The notes under the pieces were generated by a model. That model was given only the letters and a program-made list of their open reading frames with translations. It was not told the origin of the DNA and made no database searches. Below, one piece after another: positions 1-12,405 of a DNA stretch of 64,000 nt. Origin of the DNA: Apostichopus japonicus (lineage: Eukaryota > Echinodermata > Holothuroidea > Aspidochirotida > Stichopodidae); NCBI RefSeq assembly GCF_037975245.1, contig NC_092578.1, positions 15,048,321-15,112,320 on the forward strand, in the 5' to 3' direction. The stretch's first letter is position 1; every line of letters begins with the position of its first letter. The position numbers were made by a program, and so were the translations under genes.

Positions 1-830
1 TTAACTCGCAGTTATAGTATAATCTAACCTTTTACATTGTCACCATACTTTCATATTATCACTTTATTTGATATTATCGCCTTATAGGTGTACATTCAAT
101 GATGACCTTACCTTTATAGTTTTACCTTATACCTTTAAAATTATCACCTTACTTTGATAGTATCTTCTTACCTTTATACTATTACTTTATATTATCTTTT
201 ACTTGGTTTTATTTTAATTACATTACCTTTGTATTATTATCTTATACCTTCAAATTATCACCTTAGTTTTATAGTATCTGCTCACCTTTATATTAATACT
301 TTAGAGTTATATTATATTTACTTGGTTTGAAATTATTACCTAACTTTGTTATTATGACCTTATACCTTAACATGATCACCTTACTTTTATAGTATTTCAT
401 TACCTTTATATTGTCACTTTAGACTAATATTATTAACTTGGTTTTACATTATTACCTTATCTTTGTATATTATTACTTTATATAGTTATCTTATTAACTT
501 GGTTTTACATTGTTGCGTTACCTTTGTATTCTTACCTTTTACCTTCAAATTATCACCTTACTTTTATATTATCTCTTTGGAGAATTATATTATTAACTGG
601 GTTTCACCTTATTATCTTACCATCGTATTATTACTTTATACCTTTAAAATTATATCACCTTACTTTTAAATTATCTCTTTACCTTTATATTCTTTATAGA
701 GTTATCTTACCAACTTGGTTTTACATTATTACCTTACCTATGTATTATTTATTACCTTACGTGTATGTCATTACCTTACCTTTACCTTTCATATATATGC
801 ATTACCTTTATATCATTACATAACCTTAAA
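1..830. repeat. Degenerate AT-rich tandem repeat (minisatellite-like)
   Basis: The stretch is built from imperfect repeats of short phrases such as TTACCTTTATATTATCACC and TTACTTTTATAGTAT, starting at the left edge of the window and fading out near 830. Short open frames here are only translations of the repeat. The array probably continues beyond the left edge. Confidence 0.75.
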
Positions 831-3060
831 ACGTTGACAATACTTCCACTATAGTTGTCAAAAAAACAAAACAATGAACGCAATTAAGGGGCAGTCTTTA
901 AAAACAACCTAATTGTGAAAGAAAACTCGCATTCTCGATTTGTGAAATAAATTTTAGACTTTTAACTACATGTCATATTGCTAACGATCCATTACACACC
1001 ACATGTAGTCGACTATAAATTTACGATGTAGGCCAGCTAATATTGCCCGAAGCAATAATTGGAAATACAGATGTCCGTAAAAACCCTTTACTATATACGA
1101 TGTACTTGAAATGTAACAAACTTAATGTCCATTCAAGATCAGTCATGCAATATCTTTTTTTCTTCAAACAGAGGAAGAAAGAAAGAAATTGTTAGCTCAC
1201 TGAGTTGTAGCAGTTTGTTCATCTTCATCCGATGACATCTGTATTCAAACATAATATTACACAACGGAATTCTTTACGCTTCATAAAAATCTCAATTGCT
1301 AATTTTCAGCGCGTAGTTAGAAATGTCATAAAGAGAGATTTTTGTTGATAAGGTTTGCAAACAGGTATACATATATATACACACAAAACAGGGAATATTT
1401 AATTCGTTCCATTCGTACAGAAAACAACTAATCACGAACATTTTGCAAAAGAAACAAAAAACAAAAAAACTTTAAGAGTCAATAAAGCATGATCTGTTTA
1501 TATCCTTAAGCTAGTTAGACACAGTTTTTATGGTGTCATTGTCACACAAAAAATGTTTCATTGTTTTAGATTAATTAAAAAATCCCGAATTTCATTTGTA
1601 TTATTATCTAGGCCTAATTCCGAGCTAGATGTATAGTTGAGTTTTCATAATGAATTCGCCCATCACCCCATCCTTATTGGTCATTAAATCTATACCTCCT
1701 TGACTAAAAAACAAACACAAGATTATTGTGTGGTCTTGTAAAATGTTGTCGATACATGATGGATCGTTTTACAGTTCATACTAGAGCAACGAGGAACGCT
1801 AAAATGGACCACATGTGGTGATTATAATGTTAAATAATACGATGATAATGTAAAAGCACACTTTGCCAAAATGCTCATTACATTCGATAACCCTTTAAGG
1901 AACGCCAAAAAGGGACAAAAAATGAACGTTATCATGACACTCGTGTATTGCAATTTTAAGTTTTATATTATATTTGATATAATGTACTTTTACATTGTCT
2001 TCTGGTGTACTTTAACACTATTCATAGTGTACTTTTTCATGGTCATCGTTGGTTGGCTACTTTGGCGTTCCATGGAGCAAGGCCGTTATTCAATTTGGAA
2101 GCCTTAATGTTATGACGTATACATATATATACGGTACATCTCATAAGAAGGAGAGCGATATTTGGGGTGCAGTGTCGACACTATTTTTTTTTTTTTTGTT
2201 CAGTTGCTCCATATGATGTATCGTTGTTTGATGGTAGAAAATATATTTTCTCAATGAAAATGAGAAACAGATATGAGATATCAATAAAAATGTAATTTAA
2301 GAAACAAAGCTCCAAACGCGAAAGCTCTTGTGAAGAAAATATCATATTTTATGGAATTGTACAGTTTCCTACCAAGAAAATGCAAAGATTGAAAAAAAAA
2401 GATTGACATTATATAACTTCAAACGAAATCTGGGTCAATTTTGTTAACAACAGCCAAACACCGGATATATATTTTATCCGACATATTTTCAGCAGACTGT
2501 TTCCCAAATATAGACAATATTGTTGCTTTTAATTTTTTTTTAATTTTAGTCCATATAATAGTGAAACGCATGAAAACAATAACAAAGACCATAAACCTTT
2601 GAAAATTATGCAAGTGGACCAAATATTGTCGGGAAGTTTAATGTAGACGATTTTGTTGGAGAAAAACAATATGTTAATTTTTTCTCCAATTCATTTACTG
2701 AAATTATTTTCTGGATACGTTGATGACTTAAACAGTTTTATGGGAATACTTGAATGTATTAATATATATATATATATATATATACACACACTATTTAAAT
2801 ATTTAAGTACATACGTGGGCTGGAAAGTGTTACTCCCACGTTTACAAATCACTGCGTTATAAAACAAGCCTCAGATTTGTTTTGGAGAGAATAGAGAGAG
2901 TGAGCGAGAGAAGGATAGAATATCTTTCTTGGATGGATTCCCTAACAAATAGACCGAAACGTATGTCTCTAAAGACTACACGCGTGCCTATACTCTCTTG
3001 AAAGAGTTAAAAAGTTCCTTTCAATAAAAAAACCTTGAGATTGTTGAAAAAACAGCACCG
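831..3060. other. No gene recognised
   Basis: AT-rich non-coding sequence. Open frames are short, show no family similarity, and have no convincing splice context. A short (TA)n tract lies at 2761-2782. Nothing else stands out. Confidence 0.5.

Positions 3061-3062
<2 letters not shown>

Positions 3063-3144
<82 letters not shown>
3063..3144. repeat. (TA)n microsatellite
   Basis: About 40 uninterrupted TA units. It is self-complementary and could extrude as a cruciform. It is one of at least six long TA tracts in the window. Confidence 0.98.
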
Positions 3145-3146
<2 letters not shown>

Positions 3147-3870
3147 CAACATACCTCGTATGAATGATAATTCCCTAAATGATTATAAAGGATTATAAAA
3201 AAAAAACAACCTTGCTTCGTTATATATGCAGCTTACAATAATTACTATACAGCTGGTTGGCGTTCATTACTTTAATGCAATTTTCATATGATTATATAAC
3301 TCAGAGAGAGCACGCAGACCCAGCTAAACAAACATTACCATTTCATTGAAATACATTAAGTACAGACCGGATGGTTCCGCAAAATTTAACAACAAGGTAA
3401 GGAAAATGTAGATTAGGTTGGATATCTCTCGCCTTTTGATTGATAACCTGTCACGCAAATTGTCTCAAACAGCTGCTGCAAATTTGCGAAAGCCCGCATA
3501 CTTCAAAACCGTCTCTTCTCTTGTTTTTCTCTCTATCACTTGTTTTTTTCCTTCTTTTTTTTTCTATCCATCAAGACGAAAACAAACAACAGACGTTCAA
3601 TTCAAGCAAACGCGGCAAAAATATGACAAAAGGCTATATATACGATCTACCTAATGTTACCGCGTGGAAAGGATTCTTATATCTTATATGATTTTAAGTA
3701 TATCCGAATTACTTTGTTTGCTTAGGAATTTAAAATCGTTACAACTTGAAGTACAGAGACTTTCTAGTGATAAACTGAATATTTGTCACCATGACGAAAA
3801 TAGATGAACCAAAATAGGCGGGTTTTCTTAAGTGGCATAATCAATCAATACGTTCTAAAGGAAAGGAGGT
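3145..3870. other. No gene recognised
   Basis: Unique-looking AT-rich sequence. Two overlapping short frames near 3420-3690 look like chance and have no recognisable motif. Confidence 0.5.
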
Positions 3871-3872
3871 GT

Positions 3873-4500
3873 AAATGATCAGTGAATCACGTCAAAAGTT
3901 TAGCCATCGTTGATAGCATTCTATATAGAAACACGCGCGCGTACGCGCGCGCGCAAAGCCTACGTTATAAACGGTGCTGCACAACTGCACGTAGACATAA
4001 GCACAGTGCGATATACCCATGATGGAGAAGAAGGGGTAACATGACTGGAAAAAAAAATAGTATCAGAGTATTCAATGTTGGGTTCTTTATTCAAGTAACT
4101 TGTTACTTTCCCGTTTTGCACACTACAATGCTAGTATAAGTATCAATCTTTTTCAATCAAAGAAATTTATTTTTTCTTCAAATGGCATATTAATCAAAGA
4201 ACATCTTTCGGCGGGTGTTACTGTCCGATCGTGTTGTTCTATGAATGATCAGTGAACCACGTCACTGTGTAGCCAACTTTGACAGCAATATATAGATAAG
4301 CACACATACACAGCTTACTATATAAACGGTGCTGTACAACTGCACTTAGACCTACATACGTTGCAATATACAGTCAACAAAAATACGGTATAGCATTAGT
4401 CAACAAATTATCATTTCCCGATGTTGCACAATACAACGCAGGCATATATCTTTTCAAGTTCTTAAAAATTACGTCCCCTATATAAACAAATTGCCTTATT
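3873..4500. repeat. Diverged ~365-bp tandem duplication
   Basis: The phrase ATGATCAGTGAATCACGTCA and what follows at about 3875-4015 recurs at 4240-4372 (ATGATCAGTGAACCACGTCA). Both copies then read TATAAACGGTGCTG(C/T)ACAACTGCAC. Later stretches also pair (TTTCCCGTTTTGCACACTACAA against TTTCCCGATGTTGCACAATACAA). The first copy contains an alternating CG/TA tract at 3932-3955. Confidence 0.8.
3932..3955. repeat. Alternating purine-pyrimidine (CG)n tract
   Basis: CACGCGCGCGTACGCGCGCG and a few more bases form a near-perfect palindromic CG alternation with one central TA. Such tracts can adopt Z-DNA. It is striking in an otherwise AT-rich setting. Confidence 0.85.
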
Positions 4501-5204
4501 TCAAAGGAGAACACGGTGCTGCATATGATGATGATATGTCTTCGCTTCCATTTGATAGTTTACATAAAATAAAATAAAACTTGACAAAACTGGAACACAC
4601 AATGCACCAAGGCGATAGCAATGGATGGCTTTTAATCTTCACATGTATATTTATATTTTTATAGTTTAGTCCCCTTGGCTCCGTAAACTGTACTTTCTAG
4701 GTCTTTTGTTATTGTTAACCATAGAAAATACACGTCGAGCACTACTACATCTCTACAATAAAACATATGTAATACATATGATTATTTAGCGCAACTAAAC
4801 CACACGGGACTAGCACAACAGCGAAGAGCACTTCCATGGCATATGTTAGTATATGTAGTTTATGCTTGCAATTCCTTCAAGCTATAATGTAAACAAGAAT
4901 TTTATCAAGTGAATATTTTATTCATTTTTGTTTTGTTTTGTGTGTGTCCTTGATTCTTCCTTTGACGTAAAAGAGTCGCCTTCGGTTAATAAAAAGTTAT
5001 TTTGGATTTCTCCGGGGAGACCTTTGAATTTTGTTATACCGTTACAGACATAAATCGTGCTACTTTCTTCTTTTCTTGTGTATAGAAACTGAACTCTAAA
5101 GCGGTACTGCATCTTTCATTCATCCAAGCATACCTATGCCATCAAGACATTATCGTTGTAGCAATCGGTCCTAAGCCGAGTAGGATATATAGTTACGGTG
5201 CTTT

Positions 5205-5205
<1 letters not shown>
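4501..5205. other. No gene recognised
   Basis: AT-rich sequence with no supported coding exon, RNA gene or repeat. The 64-residue frame at 4918-5112 (minus) resembles no family I know. Confidence 0.5.
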
Positions 5206-5208
<3 letters not shown>

Positions 5209-5293
<85 letters not shown>

Positions 5294-5295
5294 TG

Positions 5296-5362
<67 letters not shown>

Positions 5363-5396
5363 TTATATATATTAATATAAAAAAATATATATATAT
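5209..5396. repeat. Long interrupted (TA)n tract
   Basis: About 190 bp of TA repeat with occasional AA interruptions. It gives artefactual Ile-Tyr reading frames on both strands. Confidence 0.97.
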
Positions 5397-5400
5397 ACAC

Positions 5401-5856
5401 ATACATACATACATATTAAAAGTGTTCAACGGAGCCCGCAGGATTTAGATATGTAAAATATCTCGCTTACGTCAGTACAGTTTTGGATTGGTGGTTAAAT
5501 GAGTCTCTGGCGCCAAGTTGATTGAATCTTCGTTTATTGCATATTCTGAAATATTTCTAAAGCAAAAAAACTTTCATATGTTTACTCTATGATATTCTTC
5601 TGATGTTACTCTTGTCGATTATTGAACCGTACGTAGGACTGAGACCAGATAAAATCCAAAACATTTAACTGCTATATCCTGGCAAATGTCAGTGTCATCT
5701 CGTCATTCTATACATTGATGTTATGGAAACATGTTTACTGTCGCGTTCAGGGTAACTGGTAATCGTGAAACCCGTGAGCGCTTATCAAAGATACAAATCT
5801 ATGCAAGCCTGATGTAAACAATGAAAGATTACTTAACGGTATAAATGGAATGCATT
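5401..5856. other. No gene recognised
   Basis: Sequence between the long TA tract and the 115-130 bp tandem array. No supported exon, RNA gene or repeat. Confidence 0.5.
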
Positions 5857-6279
5857 GGCATAATACAGTATACGTAGCATATACATAAAGTAATATGTAG
5901 CAAAGTAATATATATATATATATATAATTATATATATATACATATATATATTATAATTATATTATTATTATTATTATTATTATTATGGCATAATTCAGTA
6001 TACGTAGCATATACATAAATAAATATGTAGCAAAGTAATATATATATATATATATATATAATTATATATATACATATATATGTATATATTATAATTATAT
6101 TATTATTATTATTATGGCATAATACAGTAAACGTAGCATATACATAAATAAATATGTAGCAAAGTAATATATATATATATATAATTATATATATATACAT
6201 ATATATATATTATAAATATATTATTATTATGGCATAATACAGTATACGTAGCATATACATAAATAAATATGTAGCAAAG

Positions 6280-6313
<34 letters not shown>

Positions 6314-6332
6314 TTATTATTAATAATAATAA
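5857..6332. repeat. Four-copy tandem array, ~115-130 bp unit
   Basis: The phrase GGCATAATACAGTATACGTAG, then CATATACATAAATAAATATG and TAGCAAAGTAATATATA, starts at 5857, 5987, 6116 and 6231. Each copy is followed by TA and TTA/ATT microsatellite of varying length. Copies are highly similar, so the array is recent or homogenised. Confidence 0.92.
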
Positions 6333-8068
6333 TACACACTCCATATACACAGTTAACAAACGACTCTAGATATTTTTCTTTTGCAACATAACGTTCTATA
6401 AACCTCGCCATGTAGGTGAGCCTGCATATATTCTCCACAAAAATACACATCTACGTAAATCCCCATGCTAATGATATGTGCTAAACATTTGAAAGGATTG
6501 TTGCAATTCCGTGACAACTTCCCACACGTAGAAGGATTATGCACATGCATGAGAAAGACTTTACGAAGAAAAAACATGTTTAAGTCCCACAAGCAGTCTA
6601 GCTCCTCTCTCAGGGAGGTAGTAGGGATTAAATAGGGATTACCAGTCACGTTGGCTCTAGTTAATCTTTTAAATCTACTGCTTTGCATAAATCAATTTTG
6701 TAATAATTATTATTGGTATGATTGTAAGAAATTTAGCCGGAACGATTCTTTTAAGTAATGAAGTTTAATAATTCAATATTTTTCAATGTGTCAAATTGCC
6801 TAATTTAATTTATAACCAATGACATCTCGAATTAGGGACATTTTGTTGAAATGGTAGCAATGTATCTTTTTTTTTTCTCTTTTAAGTTTTATATTGTTTG
6901 CCCACCCGAAGGATATATCGCGAGGACAGACAACTTGTTTTAAAAACTTTCAGTCATCTTGTTTTTTGTTTTGTTAATTACAATTTGATTGATGACAGTT
7001 TCAAAAATGTGTTAAGCATTGAATATATGCATAAAGAAATGTTCCTATACATTACATGACTGTTCTGAAATTGAAAAAAAAAAGGAATTTTCTAATTTCC
7101 AAGAAAACTGCAAACCTGCAATAAACATCTTTCTTTCATTTCAACTCATAATTCAATATATGAAAGATAATTCGAATAACAATAATTACCGAGTATCATA
7201 GTTTCGGATAAACAACATTAAACAGCATGGCAGCTTCATGCCTATATGTCTTTGACATTTTCTCTTCCTAACACTACGACCTGAATTGGCCTCTGTATAT
7301 GCATACCGCACGACAGATAAATTCCTTGTATAGGGGGGTACCTCAATGTATATAAGAACAACACAGGGATGGATGTGTTTGTGATGTTACTAAGAGTCTT
7401 AGGGAAACCCAAATAACAAAGTCATGAATTTAAAAAAGAAAAAAACTTCAACACGACTGTCTGCTCTTTTGCTATCGATACCCTTTCAACGGGTTTACGG
7501 TTGAAAAATGACTTTTTAATCATCATAACTTTTCGATTTTGTCTAAGCGCTAAAAGTCGTCCTTTTTTTTTTTTTTTTTTTTTTTAATGTCTATAGCAGA
7601 TGAAGATCCCTGCATGTTTGTCATGTATACGCGCTCTTCTCCCAGTGAGCATATATAAACTGTATTTTTATTATTAGACTTAAATATAAAAAAATATAAA
7701 AACAGTAAACCATCGGATGATGTCGCAAGGAGTATCCAGCCAAGTTTAAACAAACCCTCTATACTCATATCTCTCCTTGAGACTGCCAAGCACAGCTGTT
7801 GCAATGCCATATATATATATACGTTACATTAAGACTAACTAGATTAATCATCCCAAGATAACAGCGGCAACGAAGATTGTTAGGGGTTGATATAATAACT
7901 ACACATACGTAGGAGTGCAAAATAAAAACATGAAAAGGTTATCCTTACTCTGGAGAGTCCAAACTTCTAGAGGTGTTTGAATAAAACTGAAAACGAATTA
8001 GAAGGTTGACATAGGCAGAGGTACTCTACGGTGTGTTGTGTGGCTAAATCGTTCTGGAAAGGGCTATC
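6333..8068. other. No gene recognised
   Basis: AT-rich sequence with no coding exon I can support. A T-homopolymer of about 20 lies at 7563-7585. Confidence 0.5.
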
Positions 8069-8072
8069 CTAA

Positions 8073-8111
8073 TATGTGTGTGTGTGTGTGTGTGTGAGGA
8101 GGAGGAGGAGG
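8073..8111. repeat. (TG)n followed by (GGA)n
   Basis: A run of TG dinucleotides (about 8075-8095) passes directly into AGGAGGAGGAGG. It is a simple-sequence tract. Confidence 0.9.
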
Positions 8112-8455
8112 TACAGTGAGGGGGTGCTGTGAGGGAGTGAATGTGGAGGTGCAGTGTGGTTAGTCCTGATGTAGATGTTGATATAGACACTGAAACTCCT
8201 CTGTGTAGTATGTGACGCATTGTCTTTACGGAAACAATCGTCGTTGCGGGTAAGGGAAGGTGTATGCCGGGGGGGGGGGTGGTTTGTGCGGGAATGGGGT
8301 CGAGTTGGGGATGTAGATATATGCCTGATGAGAAAGGGGCCGTGGGGCTTCAACACTGGGGACCGAGATTATACTTAGGGAGGCTGAAAAGATAAGTAAT
8401 GGAATCATGAAAATATGAGGTAAAGAATATCTTGTATTCTCATTTCATAATATAC

Positions 8456-8820
8456 CAAGGGCGTAGGAACCGGGGGGCTGGGGGCGCCAGCCCCCCAGTG
8501 AAAAATATGGGGGCGGAAGTATCATTCCGCCCCCCCCATTCCGCAAATCAGAAAACCCCTTTTCATTTCCAAATGAGAAAAAAATCTCATTTGGAGCACC
8601 AAATTGCATCTAAGGCCAGGTGAAAATGCAAAATTATTTACAAAATGTAGTGGGTGTTGAAGTGTGCTATATTGCACCAAATTGCATCTGAGGCCACCTG
8701 GAAATGCAAAAAAATTCCAAAGGGGGAGGGGGACACCCCTCCCCTTAGACCCCTCCCCCAGGCCGGCCATCAGTCTTTAGCTCCCACCCCCCCACTGAAA
8801 AGTACCTTCCTACGCCACTG
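8456..8820. mobile_element. hAT-like MITE with perfect 8-bp TSD (GGCGTAGG family)
   Basis: The left end reads CAAGGGCGTAGGAACC. The right end, reverse-complemented, reads CAGTGGCGTAGGAAGG. The element is flanked by exact 8-bp direct repeats TAATATAC at 8448-8455 and 8821-8828. Inside is a duplicated segment related to CACCAAATTGCATCTGAGGCC. It encodes nothing. Eight-bp duplications and CA(G)-start ends fit the hAT superfamily; the family assignment is inference. Confidence 0.88.
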
Positions 8821-8828
8821 TAATATAC

Positions 8829-11800
8829 CAGACGTCGAGGACAGGTGAAGAGTGCAGAAATGGCTCTCTGTGAAATCATTCAAGATTCCAGTCTAATCTC
8901 AATATTACGTAGGCTAGACATTTTCCTAATACTATTATTGAATCACGCGCACATCAAAATTTTCTTTATTGATTGAAACTGGAAAAAAAATGCATTATTA
9001 TGATTTTTTTTTATTATTATCGAACAGCACTGCAAAGTTACGAGAGACTGCGCCAAACAGTTGCTTTAAAATTTGTGTGCGATTGTGTCCTACTTATAAC
9101 TTTTGCTCAATATATTCCACACAAATCTTGGAGATTTTTTTTTATTTTTATTATTTCTTGTCTATAATACTGTCCATAAAGTTTCATTTCTCTATGGATT
9201 TATCTCAGGTGAAACTCAAATTTGGTGTAAATTATTGTCCGTCTAGCAGAAAATTGCGTTATAATAGGAATTTCTCTTGATAACTTGAATCCCCAAATGA
9301 TGTCAATATCCAAATGTAATTGAAATTTCACAGATCACTGACAAAAAGGATAAATATTTTGATTAGGTTTATGGATTTCTTTTTATTAAATATTTTTTTG
9401 TAATAACCTGCTTCTGAAAGAGGGTCGAAAACTATTTTTTTTGTAAGTTGAGAACAATTATTTCGCGTACCACGGAGAATAGAAGGTGTATAGGCACTAT
9501 ACAGCATATTTAACGAACTTGGTGCATACAGAACTAAAGGTATACGGTACTAACGATTGTAGGCATCGGGGGGGGGGGTGTGGGGCTGGTGGGATAGGTA
9601 ATAAATCAAAGCAAACTGGGTCATAGGGCAATTTGTAAATGGCATAGAAAGAACAACCCACTATCTCAGGCTATCTCGTGTTACAAATACTTATATTCCA
9701 GCAGTAAAGATATAGCCAATCAGCCTAGTGTTACGTGCGATAATAGGATACTACTATTAAATAATAATAATAATAATTGCAAATCATATCTTATTTAATT
9801 TCTTGTGACCTTAAGTACCATTTAAAGCTGTAAATTACTGATTACTTCACGAGAGAAACGTAATTTGAACTTCTTCAATAAATTCACATTTCCTAAATGC
9901 TGTCTATAAAAGTACTGCATCGTCTGTATCTTAATGTGACGCCAGTTACACGAGTTTCAGACCGTTGCCATAGCAACAGCACGCACTGCATTTATAGAGT
10001 ATAGGGTTAATCGTCTTCTGAATCACTCAAGAGACAAAAATCCGATGAATGAAATCACTTTGTTAACTGTAATTTATATACATCATATTCTGGGTCGATG
10101 GAGGGGGGGGGGGGTGAGGGGACGCAGCAAACTTCATGAAGAGATCACAATAATATAAGGTTAGGATAATCGATAAGGGTAACTGTTTTGTACACTATTT
10201 GATGGGCAAACATATCTACCGACATTAGTTACCGATCAGTGGATATGAGGTCTCACTGACGTACGAGATCATTTACTTGGTTTTGGAATCGTATATGGCT
10301 ACTTGTGACAAACAGCACGCAAATATCCCGAGACGTATATTTCCGGCCTCAATTGCAACGGAAAATACACCACTTACGACTCTTGTCTATAGGAAGACGA
10401 GGACCATATCTACTAAAGCAAATTAAGTTACAAAAGCAAGTAGCTGCTCCGCAATACAGAGGCGAATATTAATGATTTCCTGGACGAGGGGACCCTGGAG
10501 GTGGAGGGGGGTGGTGGATCGTAAATGATCGACAATATTTCAGCAACAGCGGTACATAAGAAAACAGTAGAACGTACGCAATGCTCGCGCGCGAAGCGAG
10601 CTGAACATATTAACTTTGTACCTAATTGGTTTGAGCAAAATTACGTAAGCAGCAGGTTATTCTTTGTGCCATTAATATTCAGAATCGGGTCACAGGCCCT
10701 CGAATCGGGGACCCGGGGGGGCACCCGGGATCTGGATTCGTCCTGAATAATAGAGTCTGTACACGAAACACAGAAGGTTGATCAACCGAAACTGATTTTC
10801 AGCATTTTTTATTTACCGGAAGTTTAGAGATTTTACTGACGGGCAGGAGTGAATTGGATATCAATTTAAATTATAGCATTAAACACAACAATTCAAATAT
10901 CATATTTTATAATAAAGAAGTTAACATTTTTGGAAATTAATGACATGTGTGTGTGTGTGAGTATCACTGTATACCTGACAACAGTGGAGTTATTGACGTA
11001 ATCATATCATATTTTGAAATGATAGGGATTTTTTATTTATTTTTCTATATTTTTTTTCAAAATTTTTATTCTCACAATTCCTTTATTCAGTCAACAAGGA
11101 AACATAACAGTAATTTCAATGCTATCCTTGGAGGTTCAGTGTCCACTTTACAACCTCTAAATGGTATGACTGAAAATGACTATCTTTCGGCTACGAAATA
11201 AGAAAATGTACATTTGGAGGGGGGGGGGGGGGTCGTGTTAACTTGTACGTGACGATGAAATTATTTCATACACATGACTGTAATATCATGTTACAGTAAT
11301 AAGATATTTGTTCCTATTATCTAAGAGTCTTCCATGAACTCGGCTTATATGTCTTTGTCCCTTTCTTTGCTAGGAAATTTGTACCACGACCAAATTACCT
11401 TCAAGGAGATATCATTTCATTTCATCCTCTAGCTATCACGAAAATAAGTCACAAATTATGAAATTCTCAATTATGGAGAAGTGATGATATGAAGCCCTAA
11501 TTCATGGCTCATGCCAATTGTAATACAATAGAATGGACAGGGTATATAACATCTCTAGCAATACCGTAATATATTCTTTTTCTGATGACGTCGGATTGCG
11601 GGCATTGTTGCCCGACTTACAAAAACAAAACATCGCATATTCGACATAGAACGTCAAAATGTTTGAGAATAAATTTTCAGATAAAATGTCGAAATTTCAA
11701 GATGTTAAATCAAAAGTACGCGATGAAGAGTCTAATTGAGTATAAGATATTTGCATTTTTTATTGCTATATTTTGGGTAGAGGCAATGATATTTAATGTT

Positions 11801-12320
11801 ACACTGGTACATTACGTACCAGTTAATGCATTGCTGTTGATTGGTTGATTTGTTGTATGGCGTCAAAGTTTTGTGTCATATACATACTGTTTGTATATGG
11901 CCACCAATTTCGAGGATGGAGCATGTTTTCCTTTGTACTGAAAACCATATTGGACCGATCCCACCCCCCCCCCCCCAATCACGCCCCACATCTAACAAAC
12001 CAATGAAGGAAAACCAAACACCAGAATATTTGTTTTCGTAGATGTTCGGGAAGGGGGGGGGGGTTTCAATTTCCTAGTATTAGACGGAAACTAACAAACT
12101 TGGGCACTCTTAATTGTTGCATGGTGAAGAATACAACACTAGTCAGCTAGTACCGCTTTTGGTTTTATAAGGTATACAGAACTATCTATGTAATCATATA
12201 TTGTTTGTCTTTATTTTACAAAAGCTTCAGCAAATTATCCAAACCTATCTCCCTGTTTCGAAATTTATCTCATGTTGTATGAATGTCTGGCAGCTATACT
12301 TCCTCGTGACATTTAAAAAC
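8829..12320. other. No gene recognised; several G-tracts
   Basis: No supported exon. Poly-G runs occur at about 9569, 10105 and 11218 (about 15 G), and a poly-C run at about 11964. The 103-residue frame at 8969-9280 has no recognisable motif. Confidence 0.5.
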
Positions 12321-12405
12321 CTAAACATTTTACAGTATTAGGATGGATTATAGTAATACTTATATCAAGTATTATTAGTGTATGATTTTACTGTAAAATG
12401 TTTGG
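12321..12405. repeat. ~85-nt imperfect hairpin
   Basis: AAACATTTTACAGTA at 12323-12337 pairs exactly with TACTGTAAAATGTTT at 12389-12403. Inside it AGTAATACTT (12352-12361) pairs with AAGTATTATT (12367-12376), with one G-U, around a 5-nt loop. The internal bulge is about 14/12 nt. This could be a miRNA-precursor-like hairpin or a tiny foldback element. The sequence alone does not decide which. Confidence 0.6.

Noticed and set aside
5193-6450. Open frames of 78-112 residues on the minus strand
   Set aside because: They are translations of (TA)n and of the 115-130 bp tandem units (Ile-Tyr runs), not genes. The same holds for frames at 20463-20777, 26451-26759 and 49989-50270.
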